Source: Azospirillum fermentarium
GTDB lineage: Bacteria > Pseudomonadota > Alphaproteobacteria > Azospirillales > Azospirillaceae
DNA: 64,000 nt
Direction: 5' to 3'
NCBI RefSeq assembly: GCF_025961205.1
Contig: NZ_JAOQNH010000001.1
Location: 1,698,001-1,762,000 of the forward strand
Below the pieces are notes generated by a model that searched no databases, was not told where the DNA came from, and saw only the letters and a list, made by a program, of their open reading frames with translations. The number at the start of each line of letters is the position of its first letter. Position 1 is the stretch's first letter. A program made the position numbers and the translations under genes. Below are positions 1 through 10,832 of this stretch, in pieces.

Positions 1-7
1 CTTTCCG

Positions 8-36
8 TTGACAAGCAGCCGCAGCATGGCTGCAAT
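8..36 (+). promoter_or_regulatory. Candidate sigma-70 promoter of the polyamine operon
   Basis: TTGACA at 8-13 is a perfect -35 hexamer. TGCAAT lies 17 bases further on at 31-36 and matches TATAAT at four of six positions. It sits about 60 bases upstream of the binding-protein gene at 97. Spacing and position fit, but the -10 is weak and the window starts here, so other signals upstream are invisible. Confidence 0.4.
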
Positions 37-96
37 ACCGCTCTCACGGGCGCGGCGCCATGGGGGGCCGTCCATCCTTTCCAGGTTGAGGGGACC

Positions 97-1215
97 ATGA
101 AGAAACGTTTTGCTCTGAGCCTTATGGGCGCCGTCGCGGCGGTGGCCGTTACCGTGGCCGGTTTTGCCGGCGGTGCTGCGGCTCAGGACAAGAAGCCGGT
201 CAACATCTACATCTGGAACGACTATCTGGGTGAAACCACCCTGGCCGACTTCACCAAGGCCACGGGCTACCCGACCAACGTCGATCTGTACGACAGCCTG
301 GAACTGCTGGAACAGAAGGTTCTGGTGGGCAAGTCCGGCTACGACGTCATCGTCCCCACGGTGGAACCCACCGGCTCGCGCATGATCCAGGCCAAGGTGC
401 TGGCGCCGCTGGACAAGGCGAAGATCCCCAACCTGAAGAACGTCGACCCTTCGGTGCTGAAGCTGCTGGAGACGTCGGACCCCGGCAACAAGTTCCTGAT
501 CCCCTATCTGGGCGGCACCGTCGGCATCGGCATCGTGCCGGAAAAGATCAAGGCGATCATGCCCGACGCCCCGCTCGATTCGTGGGATCTGCTGTTCAAG
601 CCCGAGGTGGCGAAGAAGCTGTCGGCCTGCGGCATCACCATCATGGATTCGCCCACCGACGTTCTGCCGTCCGTCCTCCACTATCTCGGCCTCGACCCGA
701 ATTCCGAGAAGAAGGAGGATTACGAGAAGGCGGAAAAGGTTCTGATGGCCATCCGCCCCTATGTGAAGCAGTTCGTCACCGGCCAGAACATCAACAATCT
801 GGCGGGCGCCGATGCCTGCGTGGTCATGGCCTATTCCGGCGACGTGCTCCAGGCCCAGTCCCGTGCGGAAGAGGCCGGCAAGGGCGTGAAGGTCGAATAC
901 GTCATCCCGAAGGAAGGCGCGCAGGTCTGGTGGGACACCATGGGCATTCCCGCCGACGCCCCCAACAAGGACGGCGCGCACGCGCTGCTGAACTTCGTGC
1001 TCGATCCGGCCAACATGACCGGCATCACTGCCAAGGTGCAGTACGGCAACGCCGTGCCCGCCACCCTGGCCGGGCTTGAGGATTCGGTGAAGAACAACCC
1101 CGCCGTGTTCCCGACCGAAGCGCAGAAGGCCAAGCTGTTCAGCATCAAGTCGCTGAAGGCCGGCACCGAGCGCCTGCGCACCCGTCTGTGGACCAAGGTG
1201 AAGACCGGTAAGTAA
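97..1215 (+). CDS. potF: Polyamine ABC transporter periplasmic binding protein (PotF/PotD type)
   Basis: 372 residues with a clear Sec signal peptide (basic MKKR, hydrophobic core, cleavage near residue 30 after AAAQ). The mature start, KPVNIYIWNDYLG, is typical of PotD/PotF spermidine/putrescine binding proteins, and the length fits. It would capture polyamine in the periplasm and deliver it to the permeases encoded downstream. It is the first gene of a potF-G-H-I type operon, with a GAGGGG ribosome site six bases before the ATG. A stem-loop follows the gene before the ATPase. Whether the ligand is putrescine or spermidine cannot be told from the sequence. Confidence 0.9.
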   Translation: MKKRFALSLMGAVAAVAVTVAGFAGGAAAQDKKPVNIYIWNDYLGETTLADFTKATGYPTNVDLYDSLELLEQKVLVGKSGYDVIVPTVEPTGSRMIQAKVLAPLDKAKIPNLKNVDPSVLKLLETSDPGNKFLIPYLGGTVGIGIVPEKIKAIMPDAPLDSWDLLFKPEVAKKLSACGITIMDSPTDVLPSVLHYLGLDPNSEKKEDYEKAEKVLMAIRPYVKQFVTGQNINNLAGADACVVMAYSGDVLQAQSRAEEAGKGVKVEYVIPKEGAQVWWDTMGIPADAPNKDGAHALLNFVLDPANMTGITAKVQYGNAVPATLAGLEDSVKNNPAVFPTEAQKAKLFSIKSLKAGTERLRTRLWTKVKTGK

Positions 1216-1247
1216 GCCTGCGTCTTTTCCGGTACCTGACCACCCCG

Positions 1248-1292
1248 CGCCCCGGTTTCGCCCGGCTGATGAAGCCCGCCGAAGCCGGGGCG
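1248..1292 (+). promoter_or_regulatory. Intercistronic stem-loop between binding protein and ATPase genes
   Basis: CGCCCCGGTTTCG at 1248-1260 pairs with CGAAGCCGGGGCG at 1280-1292 with a single G-T pair. No T-run follows, so it is unlikely to be a full terminator. Such hairpins after binding-protein genes commonly protect the upstream message and raise binding-protein output over the membrane subunits; that role is inferred here. Confidence 0.5.
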
Positions 1293-1336
1293 TTCGGCTT
1301 TCACCCCCAAGACCACGCTGTCGGGGACGGAGCGGT

Positions 1337-2509
1337 ATGACAACCAGCGGTATGACTTCCCAGGCGATTCGCAAGCCGGTGCGGCTGGAACCCTGGCTCG
1401 ATGCCAACGAAAAACCCTATGTCCGCATCGAGCGGGTGACCAAGCGCTTCGGCGGCTTCGTGGCGGTGGACGACGTGTCGCTGTCCATCTACCGCGGCGA
1501 ATTCTTCGCGCTGCTGGGCGGGTCGGGGTCGGGAAAGACCACGCTGCTGCGGATGCTGGCCGGATTCGAAACCCCGTCGGAGGGGAAGATCTTCATCGAC
1601 GGCGTGGATATGTCGGACATTCCGCCGTACGACCGCCCGGTCAACATGATGTTCCAGTCCTACGCCCTGTTCCCGCACATGACGGTGGAACAGAACGTGG
1701 CGTTCGGGCTGAAGCAGGACCGGGTGCCCAAGGACGAGATCCGCGACCGCGTGGCCGCCATGCTGGACATGGTGCAGCTTGCCAAATTCGCCCGCCGCCG
1801 CCCGCACCAGCTCTCGGGCGGCCAGCGGCAGCGGGTGGCGCTGGCCCGGTCGCTGGTCAAGCGGCCCAAGCTGCTGCTGCTGGACGAACCCCTGGGCGCG
1901 TTGGACAAGCGGCTGCGGGAAAAGACCCAGTTCGAGCTGGTGAACATCCAGGAAAAACTGGGCATCACCTTCGTCGTGGTCACCCACGACCAGGAAGAGG
2001 CGATGACCATGTCGTCGCGCATCGCCGTGATGAACCAGGGCTACATCGCCCAGATCGGCACGCCGACCGAGATCTACGAATACCCCAACTCCCGCCTGAC
2101 CGCCGAGTTCATCGGTTCGGTCAACATCTTCGAAGGCCGGGTGGTGGAGGACGAACCCGATCACGTCCGCATCCGGTCGGAGGAGGCGGGGTGCGACCTC
2201 TACATCACCCACGCGGCGTCGGCCCCGGTGGGCACGCAGGTGTGGGTGGCGGTGCGCCCGGAAAAGATCGCCCTGTCCAAGGAGCCGCCACCGGGCGCCC
2301 ACGAGGACGGGCGCAACATGACGCAAGGGGTGGTGCGTGAAATCGCCTATCTCGGCGACGTGTCGATCTATCTCATCGAACTGGCGGGGGGGAAGATGCT
2401 GCGCGCCACCATGCCCAATGTCACCCGCCGCACCGACCTGCCCATCACCTGGGAGGATACGGTTTACCTGACATGGCGGCCCTTTGCCGGCGTGGTGCTG
2501 ACCCAATGA
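1337..2509 (+). CDS. potG: Polyamine ABC transporter ATP-binding protein
   Basis: 390 residues. Walker A (GGSGSGKTT, about residues 60-68), the FQSYALFPHMTV Q-loop region, the LSGGQ signature (about 159) and Walker B LLLLDEP (about 179) are all intact. A C-terminal TOBE-like domain with RPEKIAL follows, as in PotA/PotG. It powers import through the two permeases encoded directly downstream. Its stop overlaps the next start as ATGA. A later in-frame ATG at 1352 is possible; the first is preferred because of an upstream GGAG. Confidence 0.92.
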   Translation: MTTSGMTSQAIRKPVRLEPWLDANEKPYVRIERVTKRFGGFVAVDDVSLSIYRGEFFALLGGSGSGKTTLLRMLAGFETPSEGKIFIDGVDMSDIPPYDRPVNMMFQSYALFPHMTVEQNVAFGLKQDRVPKDEIRDRVAAMLDMVQLAKFARRRPHQLSGGQRQRVALARSLVKRPKLLLLDEPLGALDKRLREKTQFELVNIQEKLGITFVVVTHDQEEAMTMSSRIAVMNQGYIAQIGTPTEIYEYPNSRLTAEFIGSVNIFEGRVVEDEPDHVRIRSEEAGCDLYITHAASAPVGTQVWVAVRPEKIALSKEPPPGAHEDGRNMTQGVVREIAYLGDVSIYLIELAGGKMLRATMPNVTRRTDLPITWEDTVYLTWRPFAGVVLTQ

Positions 2510-3525
2510 GCCGCAAGGGCTTCATTCCGCTCGGCAACCGCATGGGCGAAGGCCGTCCGCCGGGGTATGACATCGGCGGGGCGGTGGTGGTGCAATGGGC
2601 CGTGGCGTTGCTGCGCCGGGCCGGGCTGTGGGGCCGCGGGCTGGTGCTGGCGGTGCCGTACCTGTGGCTGCTGCTGTTCTTCCTGGTCCCGTTCCTGATC
2701 GTCTTCAAGATCAGCTTTTCCGAAGCGGAACTGGCCCAGCCGCCCTATACCGCCCTGTTCGCGTGGCTGACCGACGACAGCGGGGAGGGGGGCAAGCTCC
2801 AGATCATCCTCAATCTCGGCAACTACATCCGCCTGTGGGCCGACGACCTGTACGTGCTGGCGTACCTGTCGTCGCTGAAGATGGCGGCCATCTCCACCCT
2901 GCTGTGCCTGCTGCTGGGCTATCCCATGGCGTACGCCATAGCCCTTGCCCCGCCGTCGCGGCGAGGCGCGCTGATGATGCTGGTGATCCTGCCGTTCTGG
3001 ACCTCGTTCCTGATCCGGGTGTACGCCTGGATCGGCATTCTGAAGGCCAACGGCATCCTGACCGGCATCCTGTCGTCGCTGGGGCTGGTGGACGAGCATT
3101 TCGAGATTCTGTATTCGGACACCGCGGTCTACATCGGCATCACGTACACCTATCTGCCGTTCATGATCCTGCCGCTGTACGCCACCCTGGAAAAGCTGGA
3201 CCGGACGCTTCTGGAAGCGGCGGCGGACCTGGGCTGCCGCCCGTGGCAGGCGTTCCTGAAGATCACGCTGCCGCTGTCCATACCGGGCATCATCGCCGGG
3301 TCATTGCTGGTGTTCATTCCGGCGGTGGGGGAATTCGTGATCCCGGAACTGCTGGGCGGCCCCGACACGCTGATGATCGGGCGGGTGCTGTGGAACGAGT
3401 TCTTTTCCAACCGTGACTGGCCGGTGGCGTCGGCGGTGGCCATCGCGCTGCTGGCCTTCCTGGTGGTGCCGATCATGATCTTCCAGTACGTGCAGGGCAA
3501 ACAGGACGCGGAGGTTCGGCGATGA
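2506..3525 (+). CDS. potH: Polyamine ABC transporter permease (PotH/PotB type)
   Basis: 339 residues starting at the ATG in the ATGA overlap with the ATPase gene; an ATG 33 bases upstream lies inside that gene and is less likely. About six membrane segments are visible, beginning with LVLAVPYLWLLLFFLVPFL. The binding-protein-dependent permease EAA loop is present near LLEAAADLGCRPWQAFLKITLPLSIPG (shown in part), which docks on the ATPase. It forms the inner-membrane channel with the next gene, again joined by an ATGA overlap. Confidence 0.9.
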   Translation: MSRKGFIPLGNRMGEGRPPGYDIGGAVVVQWAVALLRRAGLWGRGLVLAVPYLWLLLFFLVPFLIVFKISFSEAELAQPPYTALFAWLTDDSGEGGKLQIILNLGNYIRLWADDLYVLAYLSSLKMAAISTLLCLLLGYPMAYAIALAPPSRRGALMMLVILPFWTSFLIRVYAWIGILKANGILTGILSSLGLVDEHFEILYSDTAVYIGITYTYLPFMILPLYATLEKLDRTLLEAAADLGCRPWQAFLKITLPLSIPGIIAGSLLVFIPAVGEFVIPELLGGPDTLMIGRVLWNEFFSNRDWPVASAVAIALLAFLVVPIMIFQYVQGKQDAEVRR

Positions 3526-4355
3526 AACGGACCGGTTTCCTGTCGTGGGCGCTGTGGTTCGGCTATGCCTTCCTCTATGTTCCCATCGCGCTGCTGATCA
3601 TCTATTCGTTCAACGAAAACCGTCTGGTGACGGTGTGGAGCGGCTTTTCCACCAAATGGTATGGGGAGCTGCTGGAGAACGACCAGCTTTTGTCGGCGGC
3701 CCGGCTGTCGCTGGAGGTGGGGGCGATTTCGGCCACCGTGTCCACCATTCTGGGCACCATTGCCGGCTTGGCGCTGGCCCGGTTCGGGCGGTTCCGCGGA
3801 CGCACGCTGTTCGGTGGCATGATCACCGCTCCCTTGGTGATGCCCGAGGTGATCACCGGCCTGTCGCTGCTGCTGGTGTTCGTGGCGCTGGAGGGATTGA
3901 CCGGCTGGCCCGACGGGCGCGGCATGACCACCATCACCATCGCCCACACCACCTTCACCATGGCCTATGTGGCGGTGGTGGTGCAGTCGCGTCTGGTCAG
4001 CATGGACGAGAGCCTGGAGGAAGCGGCCATGGATCTGGGCGCCCGCCCGGCCAAGGTGTTCTTCGTCATCACGCTGCCGATCATCTCGCCGGCCATCGTG
4101 TCGGGGTGGCTGCTGGCCTTCACCCTGTCGCTGGACGATCTGGTGATCGCCAGCTTCGTGTCGGGACCGGGGTCCACCACGCTGCCCATGGTGATCTTTT
4201 CCAGCGTGCGGTTCGGTGTCAGCCCGCAGGTGAACGCGCTGGCGACGATCATCGTGCTGCTGGTGGCGACGGGCATCTTCATCGCCACCATGCTGATGGC
4301 CCGCCAGGACCGCCAGCGCCTGCGCGACGAGCAGATGGCGCAGCAGGGGGGGTGA
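3522..4355 (+). CDS. potI: Polyamine ABC transporter permease (PotI/PotC type)
   Basis: 277 residues, the usual PotC/PotI length. It has hydrophobic segments starting with FGYAFLYVPIALLIIYSF and the EAA loop EEAAMDLGARPAKVFFVIT. It is the second permease of the heterodimeric channel. Translation is probably coupled to the upstream permease through ATGA. This is the last gene of the operon; its stop codon sits in the loop of an intrinsic terminator. Confidence 0.9.
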   Translation: MKRTGFLSWALWFGYAFLYVPIALLIIYSFNENRLVTVWSGFSTKWYGELLENDQLLSAARLSLEVGAISATVSTILGTIAGLALARFGRFRGRTLFGGMITAPLVMPEVITGLSLLLVFVALEGLTGWPDGRGMTTITIAHTTFTMAYVAVVVQSRLVSMDESLEEAAMDLGARPAKVFFVITLPIISPAIVSGWLLAFTLSLDDLVIASFVSGPGSTTLPMVIFSSVRFGVSPQVNALATIIVLLVATGIFIATMLMARQDRQRLRDEQMAQQGG

Positions 4356-4369
4356 CCCCCCTGTTTTTT
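4344..4369 (+). terminator. Intrinsic terminator of the polyamine operon
   Basis: CAGGGGGGG at 4344-4352 pairs with CCCCCCTG at 4356-4363 around the TGA stop of the last permease, and six T follow at 4364-4369. This is a textbook Rho-independent terminator overlapping the stop codon. Confidence 0.85.
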
Positions 4370-4411
4370 CCCCTCACCGCCGGGGCTACGCACTGCATGG
4401 ATCTCTAATTT

Positions 4412-4573
4412 ATTGATATAAAAATTTTTTTTATCGTCATTCCCGCGAAAGCGGGAATCCAGGCGTGAGCCGTGATCAGCGGCGATATGAGTCCCCAAGG
4501 TGCTGGCCTTGGAAACACCCTCTGGATCCCAGCTTTCGCTGGGATGACGATGAAAAGTTATTTTATATCAAAA
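4412..4573. repeat. REP/MITE-like long inverted repeat
   Basis: The left arm (TTGATATAAAA, then TCGTCATTCCCGCGAAAGC continuing to about 4462) is mirrored on the right (from about 4521 to 4573), where CTGGATCCCAGCTTTCGC runs into GATGACGA and TTTTATATCAAAAT. Each arm also holds its own short palindrome around GCGAAAGC or GCTTTCGC. About 55 bases separate the arms. The AT-rich outer ends and GC-rich palindromes resemble a dispersed intergenic repeat of the CGTCATTCCCGCGAAAGCGG type. No coding capacity. Confidence 0.75.
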
Positions 4574-4582
4574 TGTTACATG

Positions 4583-4614
4583 ATGCCCCTCTCCCACGGC
4601 GGGAGAGGGGGCAT
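4583..4614 (-). terminator. Hairpin at the 3' end of ligA
   Basis: ATGCCCCTCTCCC at 4583-4595 pairs with GGGAGAGGGGGCAT at 4601-4614 with one bulged base and a five-base loop. It begins four bases beyond the ligA stop. There is no clean T-run, so efficiency is uncertain. Confidence 0.5.
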
Positions 4615-4617
4615 GCT

Positions 4618-7077
<2,460 letters not shown>

Positions 7078-7114
7078 TCAGCGTGCGGCCCGGAGTTGTT
7101 AGCAGGAGCAAGCC

Positions 7115-7531
7115 ATGAAGGCGCGTGTGAAGTGGGTCGATGGCATGATGTTCGTCGGCGAATCGGGGAGCGGCCACGCCGTGGTGATGGACGGCGCGCC
7201 GGAGGCCGGCGGGCGCAACCTGGGCATCCGGCCCATGGAGATGCTGCTGATCGGCATGGGCGGCTGCTCGTCCATCGACGTGGTGATGATCCTGAAGAAG
7301 GGCCGCGAGGCGGTCACCGATTGCGTGGCCGAGATCGAAGCCGAACGGGCCGACACCGAGCCGAAGGTCTTCACCAAGATCCACATCCATTTCATCGTGA
7401 CCGGCAAGAACCTGAACCCCGTCAAGGTGGAGCGGGCCATCCAGCTTTCGGCGGAAAAATACTGCTCCGCCTCCATCATGCTGGGGGCGACCGCCGCCAT
7501 CACCCATGATTTCGAGGTGGTGGAGGGGTAA
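7115..7531 (+). CDS. OsmC/Ohr-family redox protein (YhfA-like)
   Basis: 138 residues, typical for OsmC-family proteins. The two conserved cysteines are present: Cys51 in MGGCSSID and Cys117 in EKYCSASIML. Members reduce organic hydroperoxides with this cysteine pair, although the YhfA branch has no firm substrate. The ATG follows a GGAG ribosome site. It is divergent from ligA and shares the short intergenic region; no operon partner. Confidence 0.85.
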   Translation: MKARVKWVDGMMFVGESGSGHAVVMDGAPEAGGRNLGIRPMEMLLIGMGGCSSIDVVMILKKGREAVTDCVAEIEAERADTEPKVFTKIHIHFIVTGKNLNPVKVERAIQLSAEKYCSASIMLGATAAITHDFEVVEG

Positions 7532-7594
7532 GGCCGGTGATGGACCGCGTTTCCCTTTCCGCCCGCTGGGGCGGGGGAGCGGCTGCGGCTGCGG

Positions 7595-7984
7595 CTACGG
7601 TGAGCCGGTGCCGGCGGCGTCGTACTGCTGTTGGGCGGCCAGCACCGATTCGATATGGGTTTCCGCCCAATCGGCCAAGGCCGCCAGCGGGACCGCCAGG
7701 GTGCGGCCCAGCGGCGTCAGTTCGTATTCCACCGTCACCGGCACGGTGGGAAAGGCCCGCCGTTCCACCAGCCCGTCGCGTTCGAGCTTCTTCAGGGTCT
7801 GGGACAGCACCTTCTGCGACACGCCCTGAACCTCCCGCCGCAACTGGTTGAAGCGCCGCGGCCCGGAGCCCAGCCGGCCCAGCAGCAGCACGACCCATTT
7901 GTCGGCCAGCCGGTCGAGCACGAGACGGGTGGGGCAGCGTTGCTCGTAAACATCGTATTCGAACATGGCATCCGGCGGCATCAT
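7595..7984 (-). CDS. HxlR-family winged-helix transcriptional regulator
   Basis: 129 residues with the HxlR pattern: N-terminal cysteine in YEQRCPTRLVLDRLADKW, then FNQLRREVQGVSQKVLSQTLKKLE as recognition region, and a winged segment VTVEYELTPLG. HxlR proteins often sense electrophiles or oxidants through that N-terminal cysteine and repress a divergent detoxification gene. Here the divergent neighbour is an NAD(P)-binding reductase, fitting the pattern. Two palindromes lie in the shared 104-base promoter region. The start could also be the ATG at 7966. Confidence 0.9.
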   Translation of the reverse strand: MMPPDAMFEYDVYEQRCPTRLVLDRLADKWVVLLLGRLGSGPRRFNQLRREVQGVSQKVLSQTLKKLERDGLVERRAFPTVPVTVEYELTPLGRTLAVPLAALADWAETHIESVLAAQQQYDAAGTGSP

Positions 7985-7995
7985 GGTTTCCCCAA

Positions 7996-8068
7996 GGTGA
8001 CCACGTTACCAGAAGGTGCCTTCTTCACACCAGGGATCATATCCTGTAGCTGGTTTCTATCAGAAACC
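7996..8068. promoter_or_regulatory. Two operator-like palindromes between HxlR and NmrA-type genes
   Basis: GGTTTCTATCAGAAACC at 8052-8068 is a perfect 7-3-7 palindrome ending 20 bases before the reductase start. GGTGACCACGTTACC at 7996-8010, next to the regulator start, is a near-perfect 6-3-6 palindrome. Both are suited to a dimeric regulator; assigning them to the adjacent HxlR protein is inference. Confidence 0.5.
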
Positions 8069-8088
8069 TAGTGTGATGGAGACACGCG

Positions 8089-8931
8089 ATGGCTGGTGCA
8101 ATTCTGGTTCTGGGGGCCACGGGCACGGTGGGCACGCCGCTGGTGGAGCGTCTGGTGGCGCTGGGCCAGCGGGTGAAGGCCGCCTCCCGCGCCGCCACCC
8201 CGGTTGCGGGGGCGGAGGCCGTGCGTTTCGATTACACCGACCCCAGCGGGTGGGACGCGGCGTTCGACGGGGCGGACCGAGCCTTCGTGGCGGCGCCCAC
8301 CGGCACCATGGACCCGCTGGGGATGCTGGCCCCCGTGCTGACGGCCCTGGCCGCACGGCGGGTGAAGGTGGTGCTGCAAACGGCATTGGGCGTGGATGCC
8401 GACGACAGCATTCCCTACCGTCAGGCGGAGCGGCTGCTGGAGCGGTCGGGCGCGGCGTTCGTCATCCTGCGGCCCAACTGGTTCTCCGACAATTTCCGCA
8501 CCTTCTGGCTGGCGGGGATCGGGCAGGGCGTGGTGGCGGTCCCGGCGGGCGAGGGGAAATCCAGCTTCATCGACGTGCGCGACATCGCCGAATCGGCGGC
8601 TGCCGCCCTGACCACGAACCGTTTCGACGGGCAGGCGTTCAACCTGACCGGGCCGGAGGCTTTGGGCTATGCCGAGGCTGCGGCGCTGCTGACGGAGATC
8701 ATCGGGCGGCCCGTGGCCTACAACGCCGTGGACGATCAGACCTTCATCGGCATCCTGAGCGCGGCGGGGGTGCCGAACGGCTATGCCGGGTTCCTGGCGT
8801 CGATCTTCCACCCGGTGCGGGAGGGGTGGACCGCTGCGGTGTCCCCGGCGGTGGAAACCCTGACCGGGCATCCGCCGCGGTCCGTGCGGCAGACGCTGGT
8901 GGATCATAAGGGCGTTTTCGCCGGGTCTTGA
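8089..8931 (+). CDS. NmrA-like NAD(P)-binding oxidoreductase (atypical SDR)
   Basis: 280 residues with an N-terminal Rossmann motif, ILVLGATGTVGTPLVERL, as in NmrA/YtfG quinone reductase-like atypical short-chain dehydrogenases. The mid-section NWFSDNF and FIDVRDIAESAA segments are characteristic of this group. Likely uses NAD(P)H to reduce a quinone or act as a redox sensor; the exact substrate is unknown. It is divergent from the HxlR regulator that probably controls it. Confidence 0.85.
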   Translation: MAGAILVLGATGTVGTPLVERLVALGQRVKAASRAATPVAGAEAVRFDYTDPSGWDAAFDGADRAFVAAPTGTMDPLGMLAPVLTALAARRVKVVLQTALGVDADDSIPYRQAERLLERSGAAFVILRPNWFSDNFRTFWLAGIGQGVVAVPAGEGKSSFIDVRDIAESAAAALTTNRFDGQAFNLTGPEALGYAEAAALLTEIIGRPVAYNAVDDQTFIGILSAAGVPNGYAGFLASIFHPVREGWTAAVSPAVETLTGHPPRSVRQTLVDHKGVFAGS

Positions 8932-8956
8932 GCATGGGTGGCATCCCCGGCCCCGC

Positions 8957-9046
8957 TTGGAGGTTGGCACCTCCAAACCTCCGCCTTTCTTACAAAAAGA
9001 AGGGGGATTTGGGGGCCACCCCAAACGGGTTTGGGCGGTGGCCCAA
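8957..9046. repeat. Cluster of three stem-loops between convergent genes
   Basis: TTGGAGGTTGGCACCTCCAA at 8957-8976 is a perfect 8-4-8 hairpin. Next is an imperfect hairpin around CCTTTCTTACAAAAAGAAGG (8984-9003), then TTGGGGGCCACC paired with GGTGGCCCAA (about 9009-9046). It lies between the reductase and recN, which converge here. It may be a bidirectional terminator built from a dispersed intergenic repeat. Confidence 0.5.
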
Positions 9047-9122
9047 TGCGATCAGAAGGGGCCACCAGAGACGCCACCGCCGCGTTCAATTCCTGCGGCA
9101 GGTCGTCGGCGGTGCCCCCGCA

Positions 9123-10832
9123 TTATCCCCGCCCGGCCATCAGGCTTTCCGCCGCCCGGCGCGCCTCGTCGGTCACGGTGGCGCCCGACAGCATCCGCGC
9201 GATCTCCTCGCGCCGCTCATCGCCTTCCAGCACGGCGACTCCGGTGGAGACCCGCTCCCCCTTCACCGTCTTCTGCACCTTCAGGTGGGTGGCCCCCAGG
9301 GCCGCCACCTGCGGGCTGTGGGTGACGACCAGCACCTGCAGCCCATGGCCAAGGGCTGCCAGCCGTTCGCCCACCGCGGCGGCGACGGCGCCGCCGATGC
9401 CGGTGTCCACCTCGTCGAACACCATGGTGCCGACGGTGGAGGTCTGGGCCAGCACCACCTTCAGGGCCAGCATGAAGCGGGCCAGTTCACCGCCCGAGGC
9501 GATCTTGTTGAGCGCGCCCGGCGGGGAGCCGGGGTTGGTCGCCACCAGGAAGGCCACCCGGTCGATGCCCGACGGTCCCCAGTCGCCCTCGTCCAGCGGC
9601 TCCACCAGCGTGCGGAAGCGGGCCTTGTCCAGCTTCAGCGGCGGCAGTTCGCCGGCGACCGCCGCGTCCAGCCGCCCGGCGGCGCTCTGGCGCTCCTGGC
9701 TCAGCTTTTCGGCGGCGGCGCGGTAGGTCTCGCGGGCGGTTTCCGCCTCCCGCGCCAGCCGGGCCAGCAGGTCGCCCTGATCCTCGATCAGCGACAGGCG
9801 GCGGGCGAAATCATCGCGGAGCGCCGCCAGTGAATCGACCTCCACCCCATGCTTGCGGGCGGCGGCGCGCAGTGCGAACAGGCGCTCTTCCAGCTTTTCC
9901 AGGGCCGCCGGGTCCATGTCCACGTCGGCGGAGGCGGCGTGCAGCCCGGCAATGGCCTCCGCCGCCTCGTTGGCGGCGCGGTCCAGGGATGCGATGACGG
10001 GATCCAGCCGCCCGCCGGCCTTGTCGGCGATGCGCGACAGGGTGCGGATGGCAGACGACAATTGCCGCTCGACCCCCCGGTCGCCGGACAGGTCGGCGAA
10101 GGCGGCGTTGAGCGCGTCCACCAGCTTTTCCCGGTGCATCAGCACCGCGCGGGTTTCCGCCAGCTCCTCCTCCTCCCCCGCGCGGGGGGCGAGCGCGTCG
10201 AGTTCGGCCACGGCGTGGCGCAGGTATTCCTCTTCGGCGCGGGCGCGGGCGATGTCGGCGGCGGCGTTGGCGCGGGCGTCCTCCACCTGCCGCCACGCGC
10301 GGTAACTGGCCGCCACCTGCGCGTGGCGCGCGGCAAGCCCGGCATAGGCGTCGAGCACCCCGCGGTGGGTCTGGGGGTTCAGAAGGCCGTGGGTGTCGAA
10401 CTGCCCGTGAACCTCCACCAGCTCCTCGCCCAGCCGGCGGAGCAGGGCCACGCCCACCGCCTGATCGTTGACCCAGGCGCGGGACCGGCCGTCGGCGCTG
10501 ACCGTGCGGCGGATCACCAGCCGGTCGTCGGCGTCCAGCCCCTGTTCCTTGAGGATGGCGAAGGCCGGATGGTCACCCGAAAGGTCGAATTCGGCGGTGA
10601 CGCTGGCCTGTTCGGCGCCGTGGCGCACCAGACCGGAATCGGCCCGTGCCCCCAGCGCCAGCCCGAGCGAATCGAGCAGGATCGACTTGCCGGCCCCCGT
10701 CTCGCCGGTCAGCACGCACAGGCCGGCACGGAAATTCAGGCTGAGCCGCTCGATGAGGACGACATCGCGGATGGTGAGGGAGACGAGCCCCGACCGGCCT
10801 AGAACACGGAGTTCCAGACTTTGCTGATCCAC
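9123..10832 (-). CDS. recN: DNA repair protein RecN
   Basis: SMC-like ATPase acting early in double-strand-break repair. Walker A GETGAGKSILLD follows the N-terminal LTIRDVVLIERL motif. A long coiled-coil centre and C-terminal ABC signature (ASGGELARFMLA) with Walker B (MVFDEVDTGIGG) are all visible. No ATG lies near the conserved start; the GTG at 10832 gives 569 residues, close to the usual 550-560, and makes recN overlap the bamD end by 34 bases. The exact start is uncertain. Confidence 0.92.
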   Translation of the reverse strand: MDQQSLELRVLGRSGLVSLTIRDVVLIERLSLNFRAGLCVLTGETGAGKSILLDSLGLALGARADSGLVRHGAEQASVTAEFDLSGDHPAFAILKEQGLDADDRLVIRRTVSADGRSRAWVNDQAVGVALLRRLGEELVEVHGQFDTHGLLNPQTHRGVLDAYAGLAARHAQVAASYRAWRQVEDARANAAADIARARAEEEYLRHAVAELDALAPRAGEEEELAETRAVLMHREKLVDALNAAFADLSGDRGVERQLSSAIRTLSRIADKAGGRLDPVIASLDRAANEAAEAIAGLHAASADVDMDPAALEKLEERLFALRAAARKHGVEVDSLAALRDDFARRLSLIEDQGDLLARLAREAETARETYRAAAEKLSQERQSAAGRLDAAVAGELPPLKLDKARFRTLVEPLDEGDWGPSGIDRVAFLVATNPGSPPGALNKIASGGELARFMLALKVVLAQTSTVGTMVFDEVDTGIGGAVAAAVGERLAALGHGLQVLVVTHSPQVAALGATHLKVQKTVKGERVSTGVAVLEGDERREEIARMLSGATVTDEARRAAESLMAGRG

